Assembly: GCA_028564925.1 (NCBI GenBank)
Contig: CM053030.1
Location: 406,563,043 to 406,627,042 of the forward strand
DNA length: 64,000 bases
Origin: Lithobates sylvaticus
Lineage: Eukaryota; Chordata; Amphibia; Anura; Ranidae
Direction of reading: 5' to 3'
Below the pieces are notes generated by a model. The model was not told where the DNA came from, did not search any database, and saw nothing but the letters and a program-made list of their open reading frames with translations. The stretch's first letter is position 1. Each line of letters opens with the position of its first letter. Positions 49,665 to 61,662 of the stretch are shown here, piece after piece. The position numbers and the translations under genes were made by a program.

Positions 49665-50568
49665 GGCTTTCTGAGCAAACATCCTCTGCGAATGCTAGCC
49701 AAGTGGGAAGGAGATGTGGGCCCGATCAATGGAGTTTAGTGGGAGGAGGTTCTACAGGCGGTACCCACTTGCTCCCTGAATGTATCACAAAGATTGACGC
49801 AAATATATATACTGCTACAAGTATACTACACCCCCCCCCCCCACAGACTGTATGCTATGGGACTTAGGCCCACCCCATTATGTACCAGATGCAAGAGAGA
49901 TCAAGGTGACCTGGTCCACCTACTGTGGAGGTGCCCGAAACTCCACCCCTATTGGAAGGGAGTGGTGGACACCATAAACAGGGGTTTTCAGGTCTCGATG
50001 CCTACGAACCCAAAACACTGCATACTAAATGTTCTAGATGAGCTTGAATGGGAAGAGAGTACTAAGGTGGCAGTAACCAGATCTTTATTCCTAGCACGCA
50101 AACTTATAATGACTCACTGGATATCAGAAGATCCTCCGGCTCTAAAGGAGTGGATGAATGCAGTGGGAGAAATGTTTAGGAAAGAAAAAATTATTTACCA
50201 ACATAGGGGTTGCCCCCAAAAGTTTGAGAAACTCTGGGGACCGTGGATGAATGTACCGGGGCTTGCCCGGTAGATCTGGTCATGGGCAGACTACTGGGCT
50301 TGGGCATCTGGTGGGTCTAACTACCAGACCAATTGAGCTAATTCTTGTTGATGGTAGGACCCTGACTAAAGAACATGGTCTGAGAAACTAAGATAGCCAA
50401 AAGATGTATAGAAAAATATACGAGGCAGGCGAGATCAAGAAGGGTGCAGGTTGCTGAATATAGCAAGTTTAATATCTTTGATGTTTGAATATGTACTTGA
50501 ATGTATATGTGGCTTCGGTATGTATTTATATGTTTACTTTAAAAAAACTTTTTCTGGATAAAAAAAAA
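49665..50568 (+). mobile_element. L1/Tx1-type LINE, 5' truncated
   Basis: C-terminal ORF2 sequence is followed by a 3' UTR ending in an A-rich run near 50559-50568. The 5' limit is unclear. From about 50007 on it belongs to the 1.37-kb tandem duplication, so its 3' part is present twice. Confidence 0.7.
49690..50273 (+). pseudogene. L1-type ORF2 C-terminal remnant
   Basis: In-frame sequence MLAKWEGDVGPINGV, a stop (TAG near 49738), then WEEVLQAVPTCSLN and YAMGLRPTPLCTRCKRDQGD. A CTRC..H..C zinc-knuckle-like motif (CTRCKRDQGDLVHLLWRCP) is the usual C-terminal mark of L1-clade ORF2 proteins. FLARKLIMTHW and YQHRGCPQKFEKLWGPWM complete the end. Reverse transcriptase and endonuclease are absent. 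A partial second copy (from about PKHCILNVLDELEW) runs 51379-51761. Confidence 0.75.
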
Positions 50569-51377
50569 TATGCTGGTAAATGCTGTAATTTCCGAAAGAT
50601 GACATCTGAAACAAAATCTGCTGTTTATTTATTTTTCTTTGTCCCTGAATGCTACTTTGACTTATGTTTTTTGTCCATGTGCAAGAGGCCTTAGGCCCCT
50701 TTCACACGGTCGGACCGTTCAGATCCGCCTGTCAGTTTTGACGGCGGATCTGAACGGGCGCTCCATGTTAGTCTATGGAGCGTCGGATGTCAGCGGAGAC
50801 ATGTCCGCTGACATCCGACCCGGTCTGATCCGCCAAAAGCAGACGTATGGCTATACGTCCAGATCCGTGGCTATGGCTATACGTCCAGGTCTGTAAACCC
50901 TTACAGACCACTTTAACCTACAGGTAAGCCTAGATTAAGGCTTACCTGTAGGCCCAAGAAATATCTCCTAGACCTGCACAGTCTAGGAGATATTTGCAAA
51001 TTGCCATACAGCGATTTCTTCTGCACGTGCGCTGGAATTAGATAGGGCAAGCTGTGCCGTTTCTAGCTCGGGTCATGGCCTGACTGGCGGCTCCCGCTCC
51101 CACGACTCGGGCCAGTAACAGAGCCGGAGATCGTGGCCCTGGAAGGAAGAGGGGTGAAGAATGGACGCTCGCTGCTAGTGAGGAAGACGGGGACATCGCA
51201 GGCTTCTCCTGCAGGTAAGTGTCACATAATGGGCTACTATGCGATGCACAGTAGCCCATTATGCTTTACCTTTGCAGGAAAACAAAGAGGAAGTAAAACC
51301 CATCAGGGTTTACTTCCTCTTTAAATGTCCTCTATTTTTCCCAACTGAAGAGGTATGAAGCAGGAAAAAAAGCCTCA
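50007..51377 (+). repeat. First unit of a 1.37-kb tandem duplication
   Basis: Contains the LINE 3' part, half of a Harbinger-like MITE (GGCCCCTTTCACACGGTCGG at 50696) and a TTAA-H element. The second unit follows directly at 51378. Confidence 0.9.
50917..51324 (+). mobile_element. TTAA-H element, left end missing
   Basis: Starts within the family at CCTACAGGTAAGCC; the right end GGGTTTACTTCCTCTTTAA is complete. Hairpins at 50919-50950 and 50960-50994. CAGGTAAGT at 51212-51220. Confidence 0.75.
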
Positions 51378-52747
51378 AACCCAAAACACTGCATACTAAA
51401 TGTTCTAGATGAGCTTGAATGGGAAGAGAGTACTAAGGTGGCAGTAACCAGATCTTTATTCCTAGCACGCAAACTTATAATGACTCACTGGATATCAGAA
51501 GATCCTCCGGCTCTAAAGGAGTGGATGAATGCAGTGGGAGAAATGTTTAGGAAAGAAAAAATTATTTACCAACATAGGGGTTGCCCCCAAAAGTTTGAGA
51601 AACTCTGGGGACCGTGGATGAATGTACCGGGGCTTGCCGGTAGATCTGGTCATGGGCAGACTACTGGGCTTGGGCATCTGGTGGGTCTAACTACCAGACC
51701 AATTGAGCTAATTCTTGTTGATGGTAGGACCCTGACTAAAGAACATGGTCTGAGAAACTAAGATAGCCAAAAGATGTATAGAAAAATATATGAGGCAGGC
51801 GAGATCAAGAAGGGTGCAGGTTAATGAATATAGCAAGTTTAATATCTTTGATGTTTGAATATGTACTTGAATGTATATGTGGCTTCGGTATGTATTTATA
51901 TGTTTACTTTAAAAAAACTTTTTCTGGATAAAAAAAAATATGCTGGTAAATGCTGTAATTTCCGAAAGATGACATCTGAAACAAAATCTGCTGTTTATTT
52001 ATTTTTCTTTGTCCCTGAATGCTACTTTGACTTATGTTTTCTGTCCATGTGCAAGAGGCCTTAGGCCCCTTTCACACGGTCGGACCGTTCAGATCCGCCT
52101 GTCAGTTTTGACGGCGGATCTGAACGGGCGCTCCATGTTAGTCTATGGAGCGTCGGATGTCCGCGGAGACATGGCCGCTGACATCCGACCCGGTCCGATC
52201 CGCCAAAAGCAGACGTATGGCTATACGTCCAGATCCGTGGCTATGGCTATACGTCCAGGTCTGTAAACCCTTACAGACCACTTTAACCTACAGGTAAGCC
52301 TAGATTAAGGCTTACCTGTAGGCCCAAGAAATATCTCCTAGACCTGCACAGTCTAGGAGATATTTGCAAATTGCCATACAGCGATTTCTTCTGCACGTGC
52401 GCTGGAATTAGATAGGGCAAGCTGTGCCTTTTCTAGCTCGGGTCATGGCCTGACTGGCGGCTTCCACTCCCACGACTCGGGCCAGTAACAGAGCCGGAGA
52501 TCGTGGCACTGGAAGGAAGAGGGGTGAAGAATGGACGCTCGCTGCTAGTGAGGAAGACGGGGACATCGCAGGCTTCTCCTGCAGGTAAGTGTCACATAAT
52601 GGGCTACTATGCGATGCACAGTAGCCCATTATGCTTTTCCTTTGCAGGAAAACAAAGAGGAAGTAAAACCCATCAGGGTTTACTTCCTCTTTAAATGTCC
52701 TCTATTTTTCCCAACTGAAGAGGTATGAAGCAGGAAAAAAAGCCTCA
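51378..52747 (+). repeat. Second unit of the tandem duplication
   Basis: Differs from the first unit at about a dozen positions including a 1-bp indel (CCCGG/CCGG near 51639), i.e. roughly 1 percent. The join reads AGCCTCAA|ACCCAAAAC with only a few bases of shared sequence. Confidence 0.9.
52287..52694 (+). mobile_element. TTAA-H element, copied by the tandem duplication
   Basis: Same structure as 50917-51324. CAGGTAAGT at 52582-52590. Present because of the duplication, not by separate insertion. Confidence 0.75.
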
Positions 52748-54701
52748 ACTCCCATAATGCAAGAACAATAAAGAAAGCATACGCAGCATTCACTGGAGCC
52801 CATATTGTCTTGCAGATACATTGTGTATTCTGAAGCCTTGCACCAGACTCATTACTGTGTTTGTAGTTTAAGAGAATGAAGGTAATACATTCTGTCACAG
52901 CAGTGGAAGCAAACGATGTTAATTATTACCCATGCCCACATCGTGCCCTGCTCGCCACAGCAAATACAAAATTAAAGCTCTAACGTGTCAAAGATTAACC
53001 AAATATGCCATATTCTAATAATTGAATCCTGCACTTAATTTAATCTCAAGAGTCTGTCTCTTCGGTCTAAAAATTGTTTAATGTTGTACACTCATCCAAC
53101 CCGGATAAAAGAAGTAAAACACATATTTCAGAAGAAAAAAAAAAAAAAATTAACATTCATGCCATGCAAGTTTGCGCGTCACTTCTTGACTGTTCTGAAG
53201 GTCCACGTGACACAATCGGATTAGGATAAAACAAAAAAAATGTAGATAAATTACCATTTTTGATCTGGGTCGATTTGATCCTCTTTTCCCTGCACAGTTC
53301 ATCTGCTTTGCCTTTCATTGCATAACAAACATATTCCGAACTCCCAAATGGGCAAAAGGGATAGAAAGGATTCTCTCGTATTCAGAGAGGGATGTACGCC
53401 TCTCAGACAAAAAAAAAAAAAAGTCTTCAAAGGGCTTAGGCAGGGGCTGCCTGAAGCTGATCTGATTCGCTCTGTGTCTATTTAAAGATATTATTAAAGA
53501 GATAGTTTAGATCTCACCGGTTTATCTAATAATATATTTTGTTGTTTTCGGCGTCTTTCCCTTTCCTATAACCAGAAAATGTTTAGCGACCACGACGGTA
53601 TGTTGAGTTAGGAAGAACACTGCGTACATTTTATCTAGCCATTAATTCGAACGATGGTAAACAGAATTATAAAGGCAGATAATAAACAGAAAATGAGGTT
53701 ATTCTGCAGCACTGTGCTTGTCAGAGTTCTGAGCATAGTTTAGTGTTTCTATTCATGACTTTATATTACCAAATTACTCCCTGATGATGTCTCAGATGTG
53801 CTTTTGTCTGCAAATGAGAAAGCATAAAATACCAAGACATTAACGTTAAATTACAATCGTTAATGATGTAAATACGAAAATAATTACTCTATCATACCAT
53901 CAATTGCTTTATGTTCATTACAGACGATCCTTTAAGGCCTTAATTTTCTTGTTATAACACTTTTCTCTATTTTTAGCTGATTATTTTATAGCCGCACAAC
54001 AGTACTTTAGCACTGTTCAGCAGTTACACAATTCATTTAATTCTGTTTAAAGGTTCATTGAAACTTCATTTGAGCGATGTATAGACGGCAAAGCATTAAG
54101 GGTAGGTGTTCTACTTCGCTGCTAACAAGCAAGACACCGCGCAATTGGGAGAAGTCAATGAGAAATGCACACTCAGCAGTAATGTTAGAAATACTCGCTG
54201 TGTTAAAGGCGAACACAATGAGCAGAAAGTGAAAAATAAAACTTTATGTTTTTAGATAAACTAGGATAGCAAATACGTAGCTACTGACTGTTGATTACTG
54301 GTGGCTCAACACCAATTTTTGTTCATCTGGATGTAGCAAAATTATTGATGAAAAGCTGTGTTTTTTTATCATTCTCAAAATATGTTTTAGAAAGTACTCC
54401 AGCCTTTTGTTTTATTTAATCAAGCATTTTATGTTGTATTATGCACATTTACGGCTTAAAATGCTTCTGGCTGGGAGTATTGCTGGTCAATTATGGATAC
54501 CATGATTCTCTAAAATGTAATAAAGCCCATAGATTCTAACAATCCTAATACTTGTTTGCATGAAAGTTTATTCCCCAACTTGCTTTCACCCATTGTATTC
54601 CAAAGTCATACACTTCTGATATGTTTTTAAATGATTTTGTATGTTTATGTTGTTGTTTATGTGATCCATTACCTGATCCACTATATCACTCATATTCTTT
54701 G
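52748..54701. other. Repeat-free stretch, possible conserved non-coding DNA
   Basis: Nearly 2 kb without any family seen elsewhere in the window and without long open frames. It is AT-rich with many TAAT/ATTA cores (for example TTAATGATGTAAATAC near 53861). This contrasts with the dense MITEs on both sides. Conservation is a guess. Confidence 0.4.
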
Positions 54702-54894
54702 TTAAAGGGTTAGTTCACCTTTATTATAAAATTAGTAAAGTCAGCTCGCTCCAGTAGATTAGAAATCATTTTAGAAAAATGCAGTTTCCTTTAAATAGGA
54801 ACCAAACCTTGTAAACCTTTACAGAAGAGGAAGCTGCCATCTTGGCCTCTCTTTGATCTGCAGTTGCCATGGTGCTGCATATGAAATCAGTTAA
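54702..54894 (+). repeat. TTAA element start (AGGGTTAGTTCACC type)
   Basis: TTAAAGGGTTAGTTCACCTT opens the element; a hAT element interrupts it at 54903. No matching right end is seen after 55280, so its length is unknown. Confidence 0.45.
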
Positions 54895-54902
54895 GCCATC
54901 AA

Positions 54903-55272
54903 CAGGGGCGGACTGACAACTCATGGGGCCCCCGGGCAATAGGAGATTATGGGGCCCCCAGGCAATCATAGATTATGGGGTCACACAGTATACACAAACA
55001 CACACACAGTATACAATCACACAGTATACACATACATGTACACACAGTATACACAGACATGTTTCTATTGGCTGAGAAGGTACTGTAGAGGTGGGGCAGC
55101 TATAATCTCTGGATTTTTAGACCAAAAGGATGTCGGTAATGGACATTTCAGAGACAGATGTAAAAAAAAAACACAGATGTTTACATACTGTCCCTGGTTT
55201 TACTGAGGCTGGCAACCCTGACCCGGGGCCCTCGGGCAGTGCCCGAGTGGCCGAATGGTCAGTCCGCCCCTG
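54903..55272. mobile_element. Short hAT element, sister of 23258-24871
   Basis: CAGGGGCGGACTGACAACTC to GGTCAGTCCGCCCCTG, 370 bp. Flanks GCCATCAA and GACATCAA agree in 7 of 8 bases. Inside it has TATACACA-type repeats instead of the large minisatellite. Confidence 0.85.
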
Positions 55273-55382
55273 GACATCAACCATTTGATGGCTTGATAGT
55301 TTGGCTGAAAGATAACATGAGAACACTAGAAATTGTAACAGGTACCATTGCATGCATTGAACGTAATTGTGTTGGGAAGCAG

Positions 55383-55596
55383 TTAAGGTGGAACTAAACC
55401 CATCAATTTAATGGTTAAAAATAGTTATATTCCCTAAACTAACTGTCATATTTGCTTGTTCTTTTATCCAAACTGTCAAACCATGAAATGGCTGGAGTTA
55501 TAATTGATCACATTTGCAAGATAAGATGACAGCCACCTTGGCTGAAAAGGGCAGGAGGGTTTCAGCTTTAAATTGGCTGGTTTAGTTCCGCTTTCC
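55383..55596. repeat. Small TTAA MITE
   Basis: TTAAGGTGGAACTAAACCCA at the left and GGTTTAGTTCCGCTTTCC at the right are inverted. The right TTAA is lost. Non-coding. Confidence 0.55.
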
Positions 55597-55812
55597 ATAA
55601 CATATCTACAGACCAACTGAGGCTGCAGTTGGCCTCAGCACTGCTGTGACAGGGGGAGAGAGTGCAGATTTCATGAGCAATACAGTAGCGCCACACTTGT
55701 ACCCATTATGGTGGCACACTCAACCTATCATCCATCCTAGCTTATATGTAGGACGGCGCTGATCTATAAGAATGCTAGTTATTTGGCAAGGCTTTGGGGA
55801 AGGTGTGTCATT

Positions 55813-56687
55813 TTAACCCCTTGACGTCGAAGTCACACAAATATGTGGCCCCACTTGACTGTTTTTTTTTCCATGAGGCCGCATATTTGCGTCCCTCCCT
55901 TTGTGCTGAGAGCCCACTACACAGCTCGCTCCCAGCACAGAGGCTGGGGTCTCACTGTGAGCCCCGGGCCCCGTACTAACGATCGGGACTCAGAACTCGA
56001 GATTCCGGGTCACCTGATCGCTGTGATAGTCCCTGATTGGCTATCACAGTGATCAGTCACTGTGAAGCCTGCCCCCGTGTTTTCTGTCACTTAGAATGGG
56101 TACATTGTATCTTTCTCTGCCCTTGCAAAGGGAGGAATAAAAAGTGCATATAGAAAATAAAATAAAATAAATAATAATAATAAAAAATTAATAAAAAAGG
56201 TTTGATCGAGGTCAGTGCCAGGGTAAGTGTTTGGATCAAGGTCAGGGTCGGCATTTTTTGGACAGTTTTTATTTAATCAATATCAGTGTCAGCTAGTGTC
56301 AGTGTGTTTTAGCTAGCACTATTGATTCTGGGTTGTATTATGGGTGCGAACAACAAATTACATACACATATGTGGTATCGCTGCAATCTTTAGGAGCAGC
56401 AGAATTTATTTTGGGTTGCTCTTTGGCTGTAGGTTATTGTAGTAGCAAGAAATATACAGGTAAATTTTAAAAAAATATATTTTTCTTTTACTATTTTGGG
56501 CCAGTTTTCCTTTGACAATAATTTACCACCAGATGAAAGCCCAATTTGTCCTGAAGAAAAACAAGGTATAATCCACCAGGATGCACAAAGCAGTTGTGAT
56601 ATGTACGGTTTTACTAACACATGTCAAAGTTGCAAATTTGGGCTTAGGCATTAAGATTTGTTTTACCCTTAGGCACGAAGGGGTTAA
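55813..56687 (+). mobile_element. TTAA element, distant relative of TTAA-A
   Basis: TTAACCCCTTGACGTCG to GGCACGAAGGGGTTAA, 875 bp. It shares TGTGGTATCGCTGC with the 2.8-kb element (32065) and a diverged core TTACCACCAGATGAAAGC near 56523. No transposase. Confidence 0.72.
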
Positions 56688-57492
56688 GGAAACTGAATTT
56701 CTCAAAAATGTACCATGATTTCTAACCTAGTTGACTAAACTGCAATTTTTTTTAATTGCCTAGCATCAGATATATTTTTTCATGTTAAGTAACAAGTAAG
56801 TATAAGAATTATTGCCATTTCTTATCTCTCATATAGATCTTGATACACTCTCTGACAAAGGGGATGGCATCATCTTTGTTTTGTTTTTTTACTTACCCTA
56901 AATAACATGCAGTACAGGACGTAGAGGCTGAGTAGACCCTGAATGAAGCCTTAGCAAAGATAAAAATATGTTTCACAATGAAACAAAATATATAATGGAG
57001 GTGTTAATTTATTATCAAATTATAAACAGAGTAAAATCATTTTGGACCATATCTGCTTAACAATACATGGCAGCTGATGTCCTTCAAGGTCAACAGGTAT
57101 CTCCTGATATAAAATAGTCAGTGTATGCCGTTTTAAGACCACTTTGGATTGTGTATGTATTCCATTGCTCCCTACAATGAACACCCATACCCTTCATATT
57201 TGTGGGTGACTCTGTCTCTTGTACATAGCTAAGAAGTTCAAACATCGACCAGTCCACCCTGCCTGTATATGTCAAGTAGCTGTTTTAAGCTTACAGGGCA
57301 ACAGTACGGGCACAACATTTTTTAAGATAGGGAAGTATTTTATTCCTAAGATTCTACTTTTATATATTTTTTTTAGCCTTTTATCTACCAACAGGCATTT
57401 GCAACATTATGCAGGAGAAATAACAAGAAATGAAAGAAAAACATCAATACAACCCAGACAATTTCAAAAGACAAAACCTAAGTATTGATGTA
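56688..57492. other. No gene seen
   Basis: AT-rich; nothing recognised apart from short chance frames. Confidence 0.5.
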
Positions 57493-57731
57493 TACAGGCA
57501 TACCCCACTTTTAAGTACGCAATAGTGTTTATTTACTAAAGCTGGAAAGTGCAAAATCAGGCTCACTTCTGCATAGAAACCAATGAGCTTCTAACCCCAG
57601 CTTGTTTTATTAAGCTTTGGTAATAATACCTGGAAGCTCATTGGTTTCTATGCAGAAGTGAGCCTGATTTTGCACTTTCCAGCTTTAGTAAATAAACCCC
57701 ATTGAGTACTTAAAAGTGGGGTATGCCTGTA
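57493..57731. repeat. M element, second copy
   Basis: TACAGGCATACCCC to GGGGTATGCCTGTA with an L-type core; 239 bp, the same size as 12664-12902. Arms are nearly complementary along most of their length. Confidence 0.85.
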
Positions 57732-58524
57732 TAATTTCTTACACCTCTATATGTTGTACATTTCTTTTGGAAGTTATGCATAACAATAACAACTGCTTAT
57801 TACCCAACCTTTTTTTTTTAAAATACATATATATATGCTAGTATATTAGAAGTGACTACGTTATAGTACATGTCTTTGTCACACATCTTTTATATTTTTA
57901 GTAATCCAGAACTATTTTATTTTAAATTAGTTTCATTGTTTTTAGTTGACTTGGGCTGACTTCAATAGTAAGAAGAGCCGGCAAGACTGTAATCCTTGAG
58001 GTGTCATTGGTACATCAGCGTGACAATAAAACAATAAACTGACGCATTTCAGCAATAGCCTTAGTCGTAGCTAGTTTTAAACAGATATGGCAAGATATAT
58101 ATATACTCACATACACATATACAAGCTCCACCTCTACATAATTGGCCTATCAGGTTAGTGTCACAGAAAATTTGCATATTTAATTGATACCACCAATCAT
58201 TCAAGTGGTTGGTGACTACACCTGTTTTCAGCCAGCAAGAGAAAGGGGAGAGGAAAGGAAGACAATATAAAAATTGTTGAGCCTAAAGAGAAGTTTGTAA
58301 AAACGCTACATGAGATTTTAGAACCTTATTATTCCAAAGGAAAAAAAGTATTCCTTAGAAGAAAGTGAAAGTGTAGACTAATATTCAACTAAAATGCTTT
58401 GTGGTAGTAACACAACGTAAAGTCAAGATTTATGGCAGGATAAAAAATAAAAATAAAATATGTATATATATATTTATGGCAGGATAAAAAAATAAAAAAA
58501 TATATATATATATATATATATAGG

Positions 58525-58563
<39 letters not shown>

Positions 58564-59044
58564 GCAGGATAAAAAAAGATTATGGCAGGATAAAACATTT
58601 TTTAAAATGGGGGAGTCATAAATGATTGGTCAAAAATGTCATGGGGAAAAAATAGAAGGCAGAAGACAAGCACAGAAGGAACCCACTAAGAGAAAGGGGC
58701 AAAATCAAAAGCAGGATGGGATAGGATGATGTAATTTGAGAAATAGATTCACATCCCAACTGTGGTTCATGCCTGTGCAGGGTGCGTGCCATCAACAGGA
58801 AAATCCACTTAACTTCCTGTTCTAATAGTCTTCTGTGCTTGTCTCCTCCACATACCGGCATTCTGGTTTAGCTGACTTCACCCTCACTTTTATAAACTGC
58901 ATGCTTGTTTTGGGTCAAAAAGTAGTGAAGCCAAGTGAAGTGTATAGTCCAAACCTTTTATTCGTTTTGGATAAAGTAGGAAAGGCTTAAAACCCTTGTT
59001 AACAGGTTGAGGAAATCTCCCAAAATAAGTAAGAATGGTTAGTA
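57732..59044. other. No gene; AT microsatellite with TTATGGCAGGATAAAA repeats
   Basis: 58425-58590 has four spaced copies of TTATGGCAGGATAAAA (one variant) separated by long TA runs. Flanking sequence shows no repeat ends or coding. Confidence 0.6.
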
Positions 59045-59279
59045 CAGCCTTTCTCAACCGTCTCAAGGAACCCCTGCTATAATTACTATATTTACAGCTC
59101 GCCTTACATTATGATGGTCAATGGGAAGAATGATCCATACATTTGTGGTCATTGGAAACATTTCCCCTTTACAAATTCGCTAAAAAGTTCCTTGGTGTCA
59201 GCGGTTAATTATCTTGAAATTGCTCATTGCTTGAGGGACTCCTAACAACCTCTGGAGGAACACTGTTTGAGAAAGGCTG
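59045..59279. repeat. hAT-like MITE
   Basis: CAGCCTTTCTCAACCGTCTC to GTTTGAGAAAGGCTG are inverted ends of the CAG..CTG type. I could not match an 8-bp duplication. 235 bp. Confidence 0.65.
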
Positions 59280-59880
59280 AGTAAGATAGATAGCTGTCCT
59301 GGAACAGATGTAGCCACTGGAATTCCCCTTACTGCTTCTTGTTCTGGGGACAACTTTAAACAAGATTGTACAGTCTACACATGTGTAGTTAGACAGGGGA
59401 ACAAAAACTCTGAAAGCCCCATTATCACATCAATCCATATAGTGCAGTTTTCTGAGATTAGTCTTAGTAAGTACCGACAGATCACGCTGGGCCATCAGCT
59501 ATTGATGGTGAAGTTGTGGTATACAGAGATTCCCATTTCCTGGACTGTAAAAACATTGCATGCAGTTGGAATGCATTTTAAAGACATGCTCTGAGAATAC
59601 ATATCTATATAATAAATAGTTACAAAATAACACTAGTATCGTTTTCTGTCCCAATTTGTTTTTTTATATTTTTATTTTCATATTTTATAAAGCTATACAT
59701 ACATTATACTTTTACATACATTCCTGCTAAGTCAGATCATTAGTTCTTCCTTAATACCACCCCCCCCCCACCCCCCCCCAAAGGGTAAAAAAAAAAAAAA
59801 CAGGGGTGATGGGCCTACCCTGTCTCGCTCACACCTTTCTATTCCCCTCTGCCCTCTCTTTCACACATCCTTAAGAATCC
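59280..59880. other. No gene; C and A runs
   Basis: Poly-C stretch at 59759-59779 followed by an A run. Otherwise featureless. Confidence 0.5.
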
Positions 59881-60626
59881 CTCGGGATTATCCTCTGGAC
59901 TGAAGTCCAGCGGATAATCCCCTCGTGTGTGGGCGCCGGCGGACTTTTTGGCGCCAAAGTACGGCGGACTAAAGTTTGAAGTTTTGTTTTCAAATTATCC
60001 GCTGGACTTGGCAGTCCAGCGGATAATCCCGCCGTTAGTGGGCAAGTCCGCGGGACTTTTGAAATGAACGGACTTGCCGCTCATCGGCAAGTCCGTTCAT
60101 TTAGCACGTGACTTCAGGTTACGTAGCTAGCGTAGGCAGTAAATGCCGCCGCGCTAGCTCCGTGACCTGGCATGGATTTAAAGGGACTCCCCACGCCGAA
60201 AAAACGGAGTGGGGGTTCCCCCCAAATCCATGTCAGACCCTCATCCGAGCACGCAGCCTGGCAGGCCAGGAAAGGGGTGGGGACGAACGAGCGCCCCCCC
60301 CCCCTCCTGAGCCGTACCAGGCCGCGTGCCCTCAACATGGGGGGTGCCCTGGGGAAAGGGGGGCCGTGCGCCCCCCCCACCCCAAAGCACCTTGTCCCCA
60401 TGTTGATGAGGACAAGGGCCTCTTCCCGACAACCCTGGCCGTTGGTTGTCGGGGTCTGCGGGCGGGGGCTTATCGGAATCTGGGAGCCCCCTTTAATAAG
60501 GGGCCCCCCAGATACCGGCCCCCCCCACCCTATGTGAATGAGTATGGGGTACGATGTACCCCTACCCATTCACCTAAGGTGTAAAATGTAAAGTAAAAAA
60601 AAACACCCACACTTTTGAAAAAATAG

Positions 60627-60632
60627 TTTATT
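60627..60632 (-). terminator. Poly(A) signal, left arm
   Basis: TTTATT on the plus strand is AATAAA for leftward transcription, mirroring 61657-61662. Confidence 0.5.
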
Positions 60633-61059
60633 GCACTGCTCCGGGGGTCTTCTTCCGTCTTGGGGTCTTCTCGCCGGACTCCCCCGCCATTTACCAAGCT
60701 CTTTTACCGAGCGGGGAAGTCCGGCTACCTTCTTCGTCGTCGCCGCCGTCTGGGGGTCTCGATCCGCCTTCGGGGTCTTCTTCCGTCTTGGGGGTCTTCT
60801 CGCCGGACTCCCCCGCCATTTACCAAGCTCTTTTACCGAGCGAGGGGAGTCCGGCTACCTTCTTCGTCGTCGCCGCCGTCGTCTGGGGGTCTCGATCCGC
60901 CTTCGGGGGTCTTCCGGGGGTCTCTTCTGTTCTTGCGGCGGTCGTCGTCTTCCGCGCCGCCGGCGCCTTCTCCTTCTTCTTGTCCTTCTTGTTCTTCTTC
61001 TTCCGATGTTGACCCGACGCTCTCTCTGCCCGGAATGCCTGTGCCGATCTGCGCTCGGA

Positions 61060-61119
61060 CTTATATAGGGACATGGGGGACAGGGTCACATGCACATGTC
61101 ACATGGTGACCCCGCCCCC
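61060..61119 (-). promoter_or_regulatory. Left-facing promoter of the palindrome
   Basis: TATA box CTATATAAG on the minus strand (61060-61068) and GC box CCCCGCCCCC (61110-61119). Transcription would run left through the purine-rich body. Confidence 0.6.
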
Positions 61120-61165
61120 TTGTGTTGTCACAGTCCCGGAGGATGCTGGGACTGTGACATCGCAA

Positions 61166-61225
61166 GGGGGCGGGGTCACCATGTGACATGAGCATGTGAC
61201 CCTGTCCCCCATGTCCCTATATAAG
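61166..61225 (+). promoter_or_regulatory. Right-facing promoter of the palindrome
   Basis: GC box GGGGGCGGGG (61166-61175), inverted GGTCAC/GTGACC motifs, then CTATATAAG (61217-61225). It is the mirror image of the left-facing promoter, so the two form a divergent pair. Confidence 0.6.
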
Positions 61226-61656
61226 TCCGAGCGCAGATCGGCACAGGCATTCCGGGCAGAGACAGCGACGGGTCAACATCGGAAGAAGAAGAAGAACAAG
61301 AAGGACAAGAAGAAGGAGAAGGCGCCGGCGGCGCGGAAGACGACGACCGCCGCAAGAACAGAAGAGACCCCCGGAAGACCCCCGAAGGCGGATCGAGACC
61401 CCCAGACGACGGCGGCGACGACGAAGAAGGTAGCCGGACTCCCCTCGCTCGGTAAAAGAGCTTGGTAAATGGCGGGGGAGTCCGGCGAGAAGACCCCCAA
61501 GACGGAAGAAGACCCCGAAGGCGGATCGAGACCCCCAGACGGCGGCGACGACGAAGAAGGTAGCCGACTTCCCCCGCTCGGTAAAAGAGCTTGGTAAATG
61601 GCGGGGGAGTCCGGCGAGAAGACCCCCAAGACGGAAGAAGACCCCCGGAGCAGTGC

Positions 61657-61662
61657 AATAAA
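61657..61662 (+). terminator. Poly(A) signal, right arm
   Basis: AATAAA 432 bp after the TATA box, followed by a T-rich and TGTGGGTG-rich stretch as expected for a downstream element. Confidence 0.5.
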
